Below are positions 52,031-61,775 of a DNA stretch of 64,000 bases, piece by piece (within the stretch, counting starts at the first letter, position 1; each line of letters begins with the position of its first letter). This DNA is from Paraburkholderia graminis C4D1M (GTDB lineage Bacteria; Pseudomonadota; Gammaproteobacteria; Burkholderiales; Burkholderiaceae). The position numbers and the translations under genes were made by a program. Location: positions 62,001 to 126,000 of the forward strand of contig NZ_ABLD01000002.1 in the NCBI RefSeq assembly GCF_000172415.1, given 5' to 3'. The notes below the pieces were generated by a model that saw nothing but the letters and a program-made list of their open reading frames with translations, was not told the DNA's origin and made no database searches.

Positions 52031-52687
52031 GTGGAATTCGATTGGACAGTTATCTGGAGTGCGCTTCCAGATCTGATAGACGGCGTGGAACTGACTGTAT
52101 TCATCGCCTTCGTGGGCTTGATCGGCGGCTTTATCGTCGGTGTCGTGGCGGGCACATGCCGCGCCTACGGCCCGCTTGCGCTAAACGTGATTGCGCAGGT
52201 TTACGTCGAACTGATACGCGGCACACCGATTGTGGTTCAGGTGATGTTTCTCTACTTCGCGCTGCCGTTGCTTGCGCATTTGCGAATCGACGGGCTGACC
52301 GCCGCCATCATCGCCATTACGGTGAATTCGGGCGCCTATCTTGCCGAGGTGGTGCGCGGAGCCTTGCTGTCGATCCCGAAGGGCTTGATGGAAGCAGGCC
52401 TCGCGATGGGACTCTCGACGCCGCGCGTGCTGATGAAGATCATCGGGCCGCTCGCATTTCGACGCCTGATTCCGCCATTGGGCAATCAGTGCATCGTCAG
52501 CTTGAAGGACACGTCGCTGTTTATCGTGATCGGCGTCGGGGAACTGACGCGCAAGGGTCAGGAGATCATCGCCAGCAACTTTCGCGCGGTGGAAATCTGG
52601 TCCGCCGTCGCGGTCATTTATCTGGTCCTGACCGGTGTCATGACGCTGTCGCTGCGCGTCGTCGAAAGAAGGATGCGAATTCTATGA
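52031..52687 (+). CDS. glnP: Polar amino acid ABC transporter permease, GlnP-like
   Basis: A 218-residue permease with about five membrane helices. The E-L-I-R-G-T-P motif of HisM/GlnP permeases and the loop [11 protein letters not shown] contact the ATPase. The start is a GTG at 52031 behind AAGGAG. A single permease gene implies a homodimer, as in E. coli GlnP. Its end overlaps the ATPase start (ATGA). Confidence 0.92.
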   Translation: MEFDWTVIWSALPDLIDGVELTVFIAFVGLIGGFIVGVVAGTCRAYGPLALNVIAQVYVELIRGTPIVVQVMFLYFALPLLAHLRIDGLTAAIIAITVNSGAYLAEVVRGALLSIPKGLMEAGLAMGLSTPRVLMKIIGPLAFRRLIPPLGNQCIVSLKDTSLFIVIGVGELTRKGQEIIASNFRAVEIWSAVAVIYLVLTGVMTLSLRVVERRMRIL

Positions 52688-53412
52688 GCATGATCGAATT
52701 TCAGCGCGTCTCAAAGAGCTTCGGCCATCTGCCGGTGCTCAACAACATCGATCTTCGCATCGAGAGTTCGGAAGTCGTGGTGGTCGTCGGGCCGTCGGGC
52801 TCGGGCAAGTCGACCATGCTCCGCTGCATTAACGCACTCGAAAAAATCAGCGGCGGCGAACTGCTCGTGGACGGCCTGAGCGTGAAAGGCAATGCGTCGG
52901 ACATCCGCGCGATCCGTCTGGAAGCGGGCATGGTGTTTCAGCAGTTCAACCTGTTCCCGCAAATGACCGCGCTCGAAAACGTGATGTTCGGCCCGATTCA
53001 GGTACGCGGCGCATCGCGAGCCGAAGCGCGCGATCAGGCAATGGCGCTGCTCGACAAGGTCGGGCTCGAATCGCGCGCGAATCACTATCCGTCCGAGTTG
53101 TCCGGCGGGCAGCAGCAGCGCGTCGCAATTGCGCGCGCGCTGGCGATCAGGCCGAAACTAATGCTGTTCGACGAGCCGACTTCGGCACTCGATCCCGAGC
53201 TTCGTCATGAAGTGCTGAAGGTCATGCAGGATCTCGCGACGGAGGGCATGACGATGATTGTCGTCACGCACGAGATCGGCTTCGCGAAGCGTGTCGGTAC
53301 GCGCCTGTTGTTCATGGACAACGGCGGCATCGCGGAAGATGGCGCGCCGGGCGAGCTGATCGACAACCCGCCCACGCCGCGCTTGAAGGACTTTTTGAAG
53401 CACGTCGGCTGA
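52684..53412 (+). CDS. glnQ: Polar amino acid ABC transporter ATPase, GlnQ-like
   Basis: A 242-residue ATPase with Walker [18 protein letters not shown] (Q-loop of the polar amino acid group), signature L-S-G-G-Q-Q-Q-R and Walker [14 protein letters not shown], then the switch histidine in V-T-H-E-I-G-F-A. All are typical of GlnQ/HisP. It is translated by ATGA coupling from the permease and completes the importer. Confidence 0.94.
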   Translation: MSMIEFQRVSKSFGHLPVLNNIDLRIESSEVVVVVGPSGSGKSTMLRCINALEKISGGELLVDGLSVKGNASDIRAIRLEAGMVFQQFNLFPQMTALENVMFGPIQVRGASRAEARDQAMALLDKVGLESRANHYPSELSGGQQQRVAIARALAIRPKLMLFDEPTSALDPELRHEVLKVMQDLATEGMTMIVVTHEIGFAKRVGTRLLFMDNGGIAEDGAPGELIDNPPTPRLKDFLKHVG

Positions 53413-53441
53413 AAAAGCCCGGCCTCGATTCACCGAAGCAA

Positions 53442-53459
53442 GCGCCGCTCGCGCGGCGC
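53442..53459. terminator. Small hairpin after glnQ-like gene
   Basis: GCGCCGC, TCGC loop and GCGGCGC form a seven-bp stem between the convergent glnQ-like and glycine-zipper genes. The same stem sequence occurs in the terminator at 50991. Lack of a T-run lowers confidence. Confidence 0.45.
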
Positions 53460-53504
53460 ACCAGGCTTTCGCGGCCTTCACCGCACTACGTTACCGCGTG
53501 CTGC

Positions 53505-53945
53505 TTAATCGTAGTGGCGATGCTTATGACGCTTCTTGCCCGAACGATAACCACGCGAGTAGTCGTCGGAATACGAGTTCGAGCGCGAGATGTTGCCGCC
53601 GAGCGCCGCGCCCGCGCCGCCACCCAGGGCTGCGCCGACGAGGCCGCCGCCACGGCCGCCCATTGCATTGCCGGCCGCCGTGCCGGCGCCGCCGCCCAGC
53701 GCGCCGCCGACGATCGCACCCGTGCGCTCGCGGCGGTTCGACGTCACCGCGCCGCCCGCGCCGCCGCCCACGGCGCCGCCGATCACGGCACCCGTGCTGC
53801 CGCCGACCGCGCCGCCCAGTGCCGCACCCGCAACGCCACCGAGCGCGCCGCCCAGCGCATTGTTCATGTCGCCGGCCACAGCCGACAAGGAAGCCGCGCT
53901 CGCGAGCGCCGCGACAGCCACAATCTGGAGGATTTTTCTGGACAT
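53505..53945 (-). CDS. Exported glycine-zipper protein
   Basis: A 146-residue protein with a signal peptide (ILQIVAVAALASAASLSAVA) and a long glycine-zipper region. Repeats such as G-G-A-L-G-G and G-G-A-V-G-G pack membrane helices. The C-terminal tail is basic and His-rich (KKRHKHRHYD). Similar proteins are envelope or outer-membrane-associated components of unknown detail. The strong repeat bias means sequence similarity searches would find many weak relatives. It is monocistronic. Confidence 0.8.
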   Translation of the reverse strand: MSRKILQIVAVAALASAASLSAVAGDMNNALGGALGGVAGAALGGAVGGSTGAVIGGAVGGGAGGAVTSNRRERTGAIVGGALGGGAGTAAGNAMGGRGGGLVGAALGGGAGAALGGNISRSNSYSDDYSRGYRSGKKRHKHRHYD

Positions 53946-54087
53946 AAAAGGTCTTTGGTTTTTATGAGACGGCGCCGAGTATAACCGGTGACATGAAAGC
54001 CCTCTGTAACCACTGCACGGCTTACCGGTAAGACGTGTAACAAATGATGTAGCGCCGTCATTTTTACCTTTTTACTGTCCGCTGGCC

Positions 54088-55776
54088 TCAGCGCTTGCGC
54101 TTCTTTTTTAGCTCGATCGTTTCGAACAATTCGTAGTTCGCGGTCGGCGTCTGATCGGCGCCGGGCGCATGGTAGTAGTTCATCGTGATCGTCGTCTCGC
54201 CGCCCGCGTGACCCGGATCGTGATCGAACACGGCGATGCCGTAGCCCGTGCCCGTATCGCGTTGCGCGGACCAGATCGCGTCTTCGACGGCATCGGCGCT
54301 CGCACGAACGAAGGTGCCCGCGGTCGTGCCCGGCATCGGACGATTCGGCCGCGTGAAGATGCGCGCTTGCGGCAGTCCGGTGCCTGCATCGACGCCATAG
54401 ACATCGAGCGGCGCGCTCGTGCCGCCGCCGCCGAGAATGAGGTGGATCGTGCCCTGGCTCGTATCGAACGTGGACGCGCCCGCCGAGATCGCCGACATCA
54501 CCGGCTTTGGCTGCAAGGTATCGACCGGATGGCCCGTGGCGATGTCGGTGCCCTTGTGGTGATTGCAGCCGCGCACGGGGTAGCTGCGCTCGTAGTCGTG
54601 ATCGTGGCCGCACAGCACGAGGTCCACGCCGTAGCGGTCGAACAGCGGCAGCCACGCCTCGCGAATGCCTTTGTCGGAACCGTTGCCTGTCTTCGACGAA
54701 CTCAGCGCGTCCTGGTGCATCTGCACGACGATCCAGTCGATGTCGTGATCGTCGGCCGCGTGGCGCAGTGTCTTTTCGAGCCAGCGCGTCTGTTCGCCAT
54801 CGCTGTAGCCTCGCACATAGAACGAGGTGCCTGGCTGGATCGGCGGATTGCCGGTGCTTGCGGCCGGCACGAGCGGGGCCGGTCCGGCGACGAAGGCGGC
54901 GGCGTCCTGATAGACGACGTCGTCGGCATCGAGCGAAATGAACAGCACCGAGCTCACGCGGAAGCTGTACCAGCGGCCCTGAAAACGCGTGTGATTGTCG
55001 GGCAGCGCATAACGCGCGAGATACGACGCGAAGCCTTGCTCGCCGTTATGGAACTCGATTTCATGGTTGCCGGGGCACGGCATCCACGGACGATTCGCCG
55101 CCGAGTTCTGGCAGTTGTTGCCGAAGTCGCGCCACACTTGCGGCTGCTGCGTGGGGTTCAGATTCGCATAGCACAGGTCGCCGTTGAGCAGATGGAACAG
55201 CGGCTGAAAGCGCTCGACGGCCTGCACCGCGAAGCGGCTTTGCGGCGACGACAGCACCCAGCCGGTGTTCGGCGTCGCGAGATCGCCATAGCTCGTGAAG
55301 CGGAACGGCGCGCGGCCGCGCGGCGCGGTGCGGAAGCTGCCGGTGAAAGGCTGCGCGGCATTGCTGTCGTTCTCGGCCGTGACCTCGTATTCATAGCTCG
55401 TGTCGGGCTTCAGGTCGCGCAGGCGCGCGTGATAGCTGAACACGACCTCGCCGTTCAGGCCGTCGGTGTAGGTGGTCTGCACGCCATGCACGATGTGCTT
55501 CGCGTCGCCGATGCGGCCAATGCGCAGATGCGGCTTCACGGCGGCCGCGAGCGACGCCCACGACACGGTCACGTCGCTCGAAGGATCGTTGCCCCACGTC
55601 AGATGGATCTGCTCGGGCGTGCCGTCCGGCGTGCTGCTCGCGGCGCGTGCCGTCGACAGCGCGTTGGCCGCGCCGGCAAGACCCGATGCGCCGGCGAACT
55701 TCAGAAACCCGCGACGCGAAACGATGGATGCGCCCTGATCGGCTGGCGAGGCATTAGCGTTCTTTGTATTCGACAT
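54088..55776 (-). CDS. Purple acid phosphatase-like metallophosphoesterase, Tat-exported
   Basis: A 562-residue enzyme with a twin-arginine signal (S-R-R-G-F-L-K near residue 20), a fibronectin-like N-terminal domain (about 55-160) and a metallophosphoesterase core. The metal motifs appear in order: Y-G-D-L, N-G-D-L-C-Y, P-G-N-H-E, V-V-Q-M-H and C-G-H-D-H-D-Y. This is the purple acid phosphatase set, and it would hydrolyse phosphate esters in the periplasm or outside. The C-terminal part has a further beta domain. It is not in an operon with its neighbours. Confidence 0.9.
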   Translation of the reverse strand: MSNTKNANASPADQGASIVSRRGFLKFAGASGLAGAANALSTARAASSTPDGTPEQIHLTWGNDPSSDVTVSWASLAAAVKPHLRIGRIGDAKHIVHGVQTTYTDGLNGEVVFSYHARLRDLKPDTSYEYEVTAENDSNAAQPFTGSFRTAPRGRAPFRFTSYGDLATPNTGWVLSSPQSRFAVQAVERFQPLFHLLNGDLCYANLNPTQQPQVWRDFGNNCQNSAANRPWMPCPGNHEIEFHNGEQGFASYLARYALPDNHTRFQGRWYSFRVSSVLFISLDADDVVYQDAAAFVAGPAPLVPAASTGNPPIQPGTSFYVRGYSDGEQTRWLEKTLRHAADDHDIDWIVVQMHQDALSSSKTGNGSDKGIREAWLPLFDRYGVDLVLCGHDHDYERSYPVRGCNHHKGTDIATGHPVDTLQPKPVMSAISAGASTFDTSQGTIHLILGGGGTSAPLDVYGVDAGTGLPQARIFTRPNRPMPGTTAGTFVRASADAVEDAIWSAQRDTGTGYGIAVFDHDPGHAGGETTITMNYYHAPGADQTPTANYELFETIELKKKRKR

Positions 55777-55901
55777 GTCTGTGTTTGTGGGTAGGAAGGA
55801 CTGGCGGCTTTGACCAGTGATCCTAGTCGCGAAACGGTGACAGTTGAATGAAAAGGGCTAACCGCTAATGGGCAAGCGACGGGCAAATGACGCGCAAGCG
55901 G

Positions 55902-56330
55902 CTAACGCTTTGGCGGCTGCGGACTATTCGCGGGATTGGTGTCGAACTTCGAAACGCTTTCAATGCCGCCCGGGCTGTCTACGCCGGCGAGCTTCAATAG
56001 TTCGTTCTCCATCGCATCGGCGATCTGCTTGTCGTAGATCTGCTCGCCCTTCACATAGACCGTGAACGATCGCAGGTACTTTGCTTTCTTCTCCGGATTC
56101 CGGATCGTTTCGCGCGTCCACTGATAGAGCGAGTACTTCTCGGTGCCGAGCCGCTCGGCCTCGCTCACGTAGTCCGCGAATGCGTCGTACTGGCATTTCA
56201 GCGTCGCATCATGCCGACGCAAGATACGCTGCAGTTCCGCGTGCGCCGCGCCCGAACGGTCGGTGCGCAGCGCATCGGCAAGTTCCGGCGATACGGTAAG
56301 CCGTAGCTGGAATTTCAAGGTCGAATCCAC
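55902..56330 (-). CDS. Conserved-looking protein of unknown function
   Basis: A 142-residue soluble protein starting at a GTG with a GAGG site. It opens L-K-F-Q-L-R-L-T-V-S-P-E-L-A-D-A-L-R, and contains F-T-V-Y-V-K-G-E-Q-I-Y-D-K-Q and a Pro/Ser-rich tail. I do not recognise a domain. It has no signal peptide or membrane segment. Base use matches its neighbours. It lies between the phosphatase and GGDEF-EAL genes on the same strand but is spaced from both. Confidence 0.65.
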   Translation of the reverse strand: MDSTLKFQLRLTVSPELADALRTDRSGAAHAELQRILRRHDATLKCQYDAFADYVSEAERLGTEKYSLYQWTRETIRNPEKKAKYLRSFTVYVKGEQIYDKQIADAMENELLKLAGVDSPGGIESVSKFDTNPANSPQPPKR

Positions 56331-56389
56331 ATTTGCCTCGCCGTTCGCTGTTGGATAAGAACCCTCGCGTTTGCAATACAGGCCGTGGC

Positions 56390-58333
56390 TCAGGACTGGT
56401 TCACGGAGCGCACGGACTGCACGGGCAGCTTGTCGTCGATACGCGCGATCTCACAGCCTTGCACCGGTCTGCCGAGCAGGAAGCCTTGCGCATGCGTGCA
56501 GCCGGAGCGCCGCACGAAATCTAGCTGCTCCTGCGTTTCGATGCCTTCGGCCGTGGTCGGCATGCCAATCTCGCGCGCCAATGCGACGATCCCTCGCACC
56601 ACTGCCGCGGATTCGCGCCGATGCACTGACTCCTTCACGAACGAGCTGTCGATCTTAAGCTTGTCGAACGTGAAGCGCACGAGTGTCGACATGGTCGAGA
56701 AGCCAGTGCCAAAATCGTCGAGCGCAAGACCGATGCCCAATGCACGCAGCCGCGAGATGTTGCGCCGGGTCACCACGTCGTCGTTCAGCAGCACGGTCTC
56801 CGTCACCTCGATGTTCAGGCGCTCGGGCGGAAGCCGCGTCTTGCGAAGCACGCCCGCCACGATCGACGCAAATGCCTCCTCACGCAATTGCACCGGCGAC
56901 ACGTTGACCGCGACCGGCACCTTGTCGCACCACATGACCGCTTCCTTGCACGACTGCAGCAAAGCCCACTCGCCGAGCGCGAGTATCAGCCCGGTACGTT
57001 CGGCAGTCGGAATGAAAGCGGACGGCGAGAGCTCGCCGCGCGTCGGATGCGTCCAGCGAATCAGCGCTTCGCGGCCCGTCACTTCGCCGCTCGCGAGGTC
57101 CAGGATCGGCTGATACTCCATGCGCAGTCCGATGAACGTGCGCAACGCGCCTTCCAGGTCGCTGCGCAACAGGCTCAGGCTTTCGTCGGAGACATGTTCG
57201 TGTGCGTCGAAAATCAGATAAGCGCTCTTGCCGCTGCGCTTGACCGCGTACAACGCGCGGTCGGCGCAAATCAGCAATTGCGGACCCGTGCACGCGTGCT
57301 CGGGGTACAGCGCCACGCCCACGCTCGCGCCGATATGCACGAGCGCTTCCGTCAGCACGAAGGGGCGCGCCAGCGTCTTGACGATGCTGTCCGCGATGAG
57401 CCGCACATCGCGGGACGGCTCGGGCGCTTCCGAGATCACCACGAACTCGTCGCCGGCCAGGCGTCCGACGATGTCGGTGGCCGGCATCACTTCACGCAGG
57501 CGAACCGCGGCTTCCTGAAGAATCTGATCGCCCGCGGCATGGCCGAGACTGTCGTTGATCGCCTTGAAGCCGTCGAGGTCGATCAATAGAACAGCGAACA
57601 ATCCGTCGCGTTGCGGCGCGCTGACCGCCGTGCGCTCGAACAGCAATTCGTTGATGCGCGCACGATTCGGCAAGCCGGTGAGGCTGTCGTGATGCGCGAG
57701 CCGCTGACTGCTTTCGCGCGCGAGCAGCAGCGCCACCGTATCGCGATTACTGCGCAGCGCAACCGTGAGAAAACCGGCGGCGCAAAACGGCGCCTGAAAG
57801 AGAAGCACGAGTTTTCCGGAGCCCGGCGACAGCGCCGCGCCGACGCCCAGCAAACCGATGATGAAGACGATCTGCAGCATCACGAGCCGCGGCGTGGCCG
57901 CATTGCGTCCCGCGAGTCCGCCGACAACGCCGACCGCGCAAACATTGCCAAGCAGAAAGAGCGTTGCGTCTCCGCTGATGTTGCACAGCAAAGCGCCCAG
58001 GCCGAACAACGCGCTCCACAGAACGCTCGCAAACAGAAAGGCCGCGGTAGGTGTGGGCAAACCCAGCGCGCTGCGGCGGCGGCACGACCAGATGAGCGCG
58101 AGCCGCACGATCAGCAGCGCGACAACGGCGCCCGTCCACGTCGCATACAGCAAGCTCGGGTGCAGATAGTAAGCGGTCGCGCAGACGCTGATTTCGCAAA
58201 TGGATGCGAAGACGATGGACGCGGTGCGTGTGAAAAGATTGGCGAGAAGTATCTGGCGGTTCTCCGCGCTCAGATTCTGAGCCGAAGACACGAGCCACCT
58301 GAAAAATGGAGACCTTGGTTCGCTAAAAGCCAT
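56390..58333 (-). CDS. Membrane GGDEF-EAL protein (cyclic-di-GMP turnover)
   Basis: A 647-residue inner-membrane protein. About six membrane helices (about 25-185) precede a GGDEF domain whose site reads R-L-A-G-D-E-F, a variant often still active, and an EAL domain with R-E-A-L-I-R-W, D-D-F-G-T-G-F-S and K-I-D-S-S-F-V-K, with the catalytic residues in place. It could make or break cyclic-di-GMP; with intact EAL motifs phosphodiesterase activity is the safer guess. I start at the ATG at 58333 (MAFSEPRS). The frame remains open to 58900, over the glpS promoter region, which I reject. Confidence 0.88.
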   Translation of the reverse strand: MAFSEPRSPFFRWLVSSAQNLSAENRQILLANLFTRTASIVFASICEISVCATAYYLHPSLLYATWTGAVVALLIVRLALIWSCRRRSALGLPTPTAAFLFASVLWSALFGLGALLCNISGDATLFLLGNVCAVGVVGGLAGRNAATPRLVMLQIVFIIGLLGVGAALSPGSGKLVLLFQAPFCAAGFLTVALRSNRDTVALLLARESSQRLAHHDSLTGLPNRARINELLFERTAVSAPQRDGLFAVLLIDLDGFKAINDSLGHAAGDQILQEAAVRLREVMPATDIVGRLAGDEFVVISEAPEPSRDVRLIADSIVKTLARPFVLTEALVHIGASVGVALYPEHACTGPQLLICADRALYAVKRSGKSAYLIFDAHEHVSDESLSLLRSDLEGALRTFIGLRMEYQPILDLASGEVTGREALIRWTHPTRGELSPSAFIPTAERTGLILALGEWALLQSCKEAVMWCDKVPVAVNVSPVQLREEAFASIVAGVLRKTRLPPERLNIEVTETVLLNDDVVTRRNISRLRALGIGLALDDFGTGFSTMSTLVRFTFDKLKIDSSFVKESVHRRESAAVVRGIVALAREIGMPTTAEGIETQEQLDFVRRSGCTHAQGFLLGRPVQGCEIARIDDKLPVQSVRSVNQS

Positions 58334-58676
58334 GACCCGCGCATTTTTAGTGGTTAGTGGTTCGAAACCGGCAGCGTGCGTATCGATTATCACGTAAACG
58401 TTCGGCAAAAGGTTAATTCCGCCAAATAGTGGCGCGAATCCGCTTTCCCACTTGCTGGGTATATGCCCGACAGAAAACGGCTTGGTAGGCCCTTTACGGA
58501 GACCCGTATCGACGAGGTTCTCTATTTCCGCCTTTCGTAAGGTTAACCCCGATTTAAACGCAAACCAACAAAAGGGAAATTCTGTCTGCTGCGTGTAATA
58601 AAAGTGCAACCCAATCGATGCCATCGTCAAGCTGCGGTTTGACGGTCGCATCGCGCGCGCCTGAAAGGAGAACAAT
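58334..58676. other. Intergenic region between GGDEF-EAL and glp operon
   Basis: About 340 bases, AT-richer than the flanks, hold the promoters of both divergent transcripts. I looked for a cyclic-di-GMP riboswitch and sigma-54 motifs and found neither. A glycerol repressor site may be here but I cannot identify one with confidence. Confidence 0.4.
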
Positions 58677-59771
58677 TTGGTCCTGGAACTGGAGCAAGTC
58701 AGTGTCGTTTCTGGCGGGCAACCGTATCTGTACGGCGTGGATTTGCGTCTTGTGCCAGGCGCTATCAATGTGCTGCTGGGTCCGACCCAGGCGGGAAAGA
58801 CCACGCTGATGCGCGTGATGGCGGGACTGGACAGGCCGAACGCGGGCCGCGTGCTGGTGGACGGCCAGGACGTGACAGGCGTCAGCGTGCGCCAGCGCAA
58901 TCTGGCGATGGTCTATCAGCAGTTCATCAATTATCCGGCGATGACCGTGTTCCAGAACATCGCGTCGCCGCTCCAGTTGCAGAAGACCGATTCGGCGGAA
59001 ATTCGCCGGCGCGTGCTCGAGGTCGCGGGGAAACTGCATATCGAGCATCTGCTCGAGCGGCGGCCGAGCGAACTGTCGGGTGGTCAACAGCAGCGCTGCG
59101 CGCTCGCGCGTGCGCTCGTGAAGCGCACGTCGCTCGTGCTGCTCGACGAACCTCTCGTGAATCTCGACTACAAGCTGCGCGAGGAATTGCGCATGGAGTT
59201 GACCACGCTTTTCGCGGACGGCAAGACGACCGTGGTCTATGCCACCACCGAACCGCTCGAAGCGCTGCTGCTCGGCGGCTATACCGCGATCATCGATAAA
59301 GGCCGCGTGCTGCAATTCGGTCCGACGCTCGACGTCTACAACGCGCCCGTCAACGTCGATGCAGCAGCCGTCTTCAACGATCCGCCGATGAACATGCTGA
59401 CGAGCGAACTTAACGGCAACGGCCGCGCGCATCTGCCGATCGGCGTCGACGTTCCGCTCCGGCAAGGCACCGCTGCGAACGGCGCATGCCGCATCGGCAT
59501 ACGGCCAGGGCACTTGCGCCTTCACGCGAAAGCGCCGCATGCAGTCGCCGTTCCCTGCCGGCTCGAACTGGCCGAGTTGAGCGGCTCGGAAACCTATCTG
59601 CATTTGCGCACGCTCACGGGCGGCATCGACCTCGTCGCGCAGTTGCAGGGCGTGCATCAGATCGAGCTCGGCACCGAACTCAACGTTTTCATCGACCCTG
59701 ACGAACTGTTCGTGTTCGGCGCGGATACGAAACTGGTATCGAGCCCGGAGGCCGCTCATGGCGCGCATTGA
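58677..59771 (+). CDS. glpS: Glycerol ABC transporter ATPase GlpS
   Basis: A 364-residue ATPase of the rhizobial-type glycerol importer. It has Walker A G-P-T-Q-A-G-K-T, signature L-S-G-G-Q-Q-Q-R, Walker B L-V-L-L-D-E-P-L-V-N-L-D and a C-terminal regulatory domain. The usual switch histidine segment reads Y-A-T-T-E, so histidine is lost. The TTG start at 58677 follows AAAGGAG. It pairs with a second, differently degenerate ATPase (GlpT), as in Rhizobium glpSTPQUV. The two genes overlap by 14 bases. Confidence 0.88.
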   Translation: MVLELEQVSVVSGGQPYLYGVDLRLVPGAINVLLGPTQAGKTTLMRVMAGLDRPNAGRVLVDGQDVTGVSVRQRNLAMVYQQFINYPAMTVFQNIASPLQLQKTDSAEIRRRVLEVAGKLHIEHLLERRPSELSGGQQQRCALARALVKRTSLVLLDEPLVNLDYKLREELRMELTTLFADGKTTVVYATTEPLEALLLGGYTAIIDKGRVLQFGPTLDVYNAPVNVDAAAVFNDPPMNMLTSELNGNGRAHLPIGVDVPLRQGTAANGACRIGIRPGHLRLHAKAPHAVAVPCRLELAELSGSETYLHLRTLTGGIDLVAQLQGVHQIELGTELNVFIDPDELFVFGADTKLVSSPEAAHGAH

Positions 59772-60882
59772 GTTCCAGAATCTCGCGCACGCATATCGTC
59801 CGAAGCCCGCGACACTCGACGACTACGCGCTGCAGCCCATGAGCATGGTGTGGGAAGACGGCGGCGCTTATGCGCTGCTCGGGCCGTCGGGCTGCGGCAA
59901 GACCACGCTGCTCAATATCGTGTCGGGCCTCGTCAAGCCGTCCGAGGGCAAGGTACTGTTCGACGGACGCGACGTGACCGCGCTCGGCGCACGGGAGCGC
60001 AACATCGCGCAGGTGTTCCAGTTCCCGGTGATCTACGACACGATGACCGTGTTCGACAACCTCGCGTTTCCGCTGCGCAATCGCAGGATGCCGGCCGCCG
60101 AAGTAAAAAAGCGCGTGCACGAAGTCGCGGAAATTCTCGACATGACGCGCGATCTCCCGCACAAGGCCAGCAATCTGGCGGCCGACGCGAAGCAGAAAAT
60201 ATCGCTTGGACGCGGCCTCGTTCGCCAGGACGTCGCGGCGATTCTGTTCGACGAACCGCTGACCGTGATCGATCCGGCGATGAAATGGATGCTGCGCCGG
60301 CAGTTGAAAAAGATCCATCAGCAACTGAAGCTCACGCTGATCTACGTCACGCACGATCAGGTCGAGGCGCTCACTTTCGCCGATGAAGTCGTCGTCATGA
60401 CGAACGGCCGCGTCGTGCAGAAAGGCGGCGCCGATGCGCTGTTTCTGCGGCCGGATCATGCGTTTGTCGGCTACTTCATCGGCAGTCCGGGTATGAATCT
60501 TTGTCCGATCGAACTGGACGCCGACGGCGCGCGAATCGGCTCACAGCGTCTCACGCTCGGCGCCGCCACGCTCGCGGCGCTGGGCGACGCGCATCAGCAG
60601 GCAAAGAGCCCGCTTACATTGGGCATTCGCCCCGAGTTCGTGCGGCTCGCCCACGAAGGCGAAGCCGGCGCCGTCAAAGTCGAGGTGCTGCGCGCGCAGC
60701 AACTCGGCAACTATCAACTCGTGACCGCGCAATGCGACGGCCATCTCTTCAACGCGAAACTCGAGCCGCATGTGCGCGTGGTGAACGGGCCCGCGTGGCT
60801 GCGCGTAGCCGCGCCAGAAACAGTGTTCTTCTGCAATGACGAAAGAATCGATGCACGTAACGCAGAAGGAGCCACGCAATGA
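59758..60882 (+). CDS. glpT: Glycerol ABC transporter ATPase GlpT
   Basis: A 374-residue ATPase. Walker A (G-P-S-G-C-G-K-T-T), Walker B (I-L-F-D-E-P-L-T-V-I-D) and switch histidine (V-T-H-D-Q) are intact. The signature motif LSGGQ is replaced by L-A-A-D-A-K-Q-K. GlpS has the opposite defect: good signature, lost switch histidine. The two should therefore form a heterodimer with one competent composite site. The gene overlaps glpS by 14 bases and its stop overlaps glpP (ATGA), so the subunits are made together. Confidence 0.88.
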   Translation: MARIEFQNLAHAYRPKPATLDDYALQPMSMVWEDGGAYALLGPSGCGKTTLLNIVSGLVKPSEGKVLFDGRDVTALGARERNIAQVFQFPVIYDTMTVFDNLAFPLRNRRMPAAEVKKRVHEVAEILDMTRDLPHKASNLAADAKQKISLGRGLVRQDVAAILFDEPLTVIDPAMKWMLRRQLKKIHQQLKLTLIYVTHDQVEALTFADEVVVMTNGRVVQKGGADALFLRPDHAFVGYFIGSPGMNLCPIELDADGARIGSQRLTLGAATLAALGDAHQQAKSPLTLGIRPEFVRLAHEGEAGAVKVEVLRAQQLGNYQLVTAQCDGHLFNAKLEPHVRVVNGPAWLRVAAPETVFFCNDERIDARNAEGATQ

Positions 60883-61775
60883 ACAAGCCCGTCAATCAGA
60901 AAGCGTGGCTTCTTGTGATACCCGTGTTCATCTGCGTGGCCTTCTCCGCGATCTTGCCGCTGATGACGGTCGTCAACTATTCGGTGCAGGACATCATTAG
61001 TCCGACGCAGCATGTGTTTGTCGGCACCGAGTGGTTTCGCAACATCATGACCGATCCCGATCTGCGCGACGCGCTCGGCAGACAGATCATCTTTTCCGCT
61101 TGCGTGTTGCTGTTCGAGATTCCGTTGGGCGTGGGCCTCGCGCTTTCGATGCCCGCTTCCGGATGGCGCGCATCGGCGGCGCTCGTCGTGCTCGCCATGC
61201 CGTTGCTGATTCCATGGAACGTGGTCGGCACGATCTGGCAGATTTTTGGGCGCCCGGATATCGGCCTGCTCGGTTACTGGCTCAATAGCCTCGGCTTCGA
61301 TTACAACTACACGGCAAGCCCCACGGCCGCATGGATCACCGTGCTGGTGATGGACATCTGGCACTGGACGCCGCTCGTCGCGCTGCTTTGCTACGCGGGC
61401 TTGCGCGCCATTCCCGATGCGTTCTATCAGGCCGCCGAAATTGACGGCGCGAGCCGCTTCGCGGTTTTCCGCTACATCGAACTGCCGAAAATGCGCGGCG
61501 TGCTGATGATCGCCGTGCTGCTGCGGTTCATGGACAGCTTCATGATCTACACCGAACCGTTCGTGCTGACGGGCGGCGGCCCCGGCGACTCGACAACTTT
61601 TCTCAGCCAGTACCTGACGCAAAAAGCGGTCGGCCAGTTCGACCTCGGCCCCGCCGCGGCTTTCTCGCTGATCTATTTCCTCATCATTCTGCTGCTGTGC
61701 TTCATTCTCTATAACTGGATGAGCCGCGTAGGCAAAGGCGGCCCCGCTGCGGGAGGAGACGAACATGCAGGATAA
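60879..61775 (+). CDS. glpP: Glycerol ABC transporter permease GlpP
   Basis: A 298-residue permease with about six membrane helices and the EAA-type loop Q-A-A-E-I-D-G-A-S-R-F-A-V-F. It forms the membrane channel with GlpQ for glycerol uptake. It starts with ATGA overlap on glpT and ends with an 11-base overlap on glpQ. Gene order and subunit types match the Rhizobium glycerol operon. Confidence 0.88.
   Translation: MNKPVNQKAWLLVIPVFICVAFSAILPLMTVVNYSVQDIISPTQHVFVGTEWFRNIMTDPDLRDALGRQIIFSACVLLFEIPLGVGLALSMPASGWRASAALVVLAMPLLIPWNVVGTIWQIFGRPDIGLLGYWLNSLGFDYNYTASPTAAWITVLVMDIWHWTPLVALLCYAGLRAIPDAFYQAAEIDGASRFAVFRYIELPKMRGVLMIAVLLRFMDSFMIYTEPFVLTGGGPGDSTTFLSQYLTQKAVGQFDLGPAAAFSLIYFLIILLLCFILYNWMSRVGKGGPAAGGDEHAG

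Noticed and set aside
54169..55794. Long open frame (541 codons) opposite the purple acid phosphatase gene
   Set aside because: It is an antisense shadow of a high-GC gene with Arg/Ala-rich sequence and no domain or ribosome site.
58334..58676. Cyclic-di-GMP riboswitch near the GGDEF-EAL gene
   Set aside because: I could not match the conserved GEMM core or its stems on either strand.
56390..58900. Longer GGDEF-EAL frame starting at 58900
   Set aside because: The extra N-terminal part is low-complexity, covers the glpS start and promoter and lacks a ribosome site; the ATG at 58333 begins a normal membrane N-terminus.
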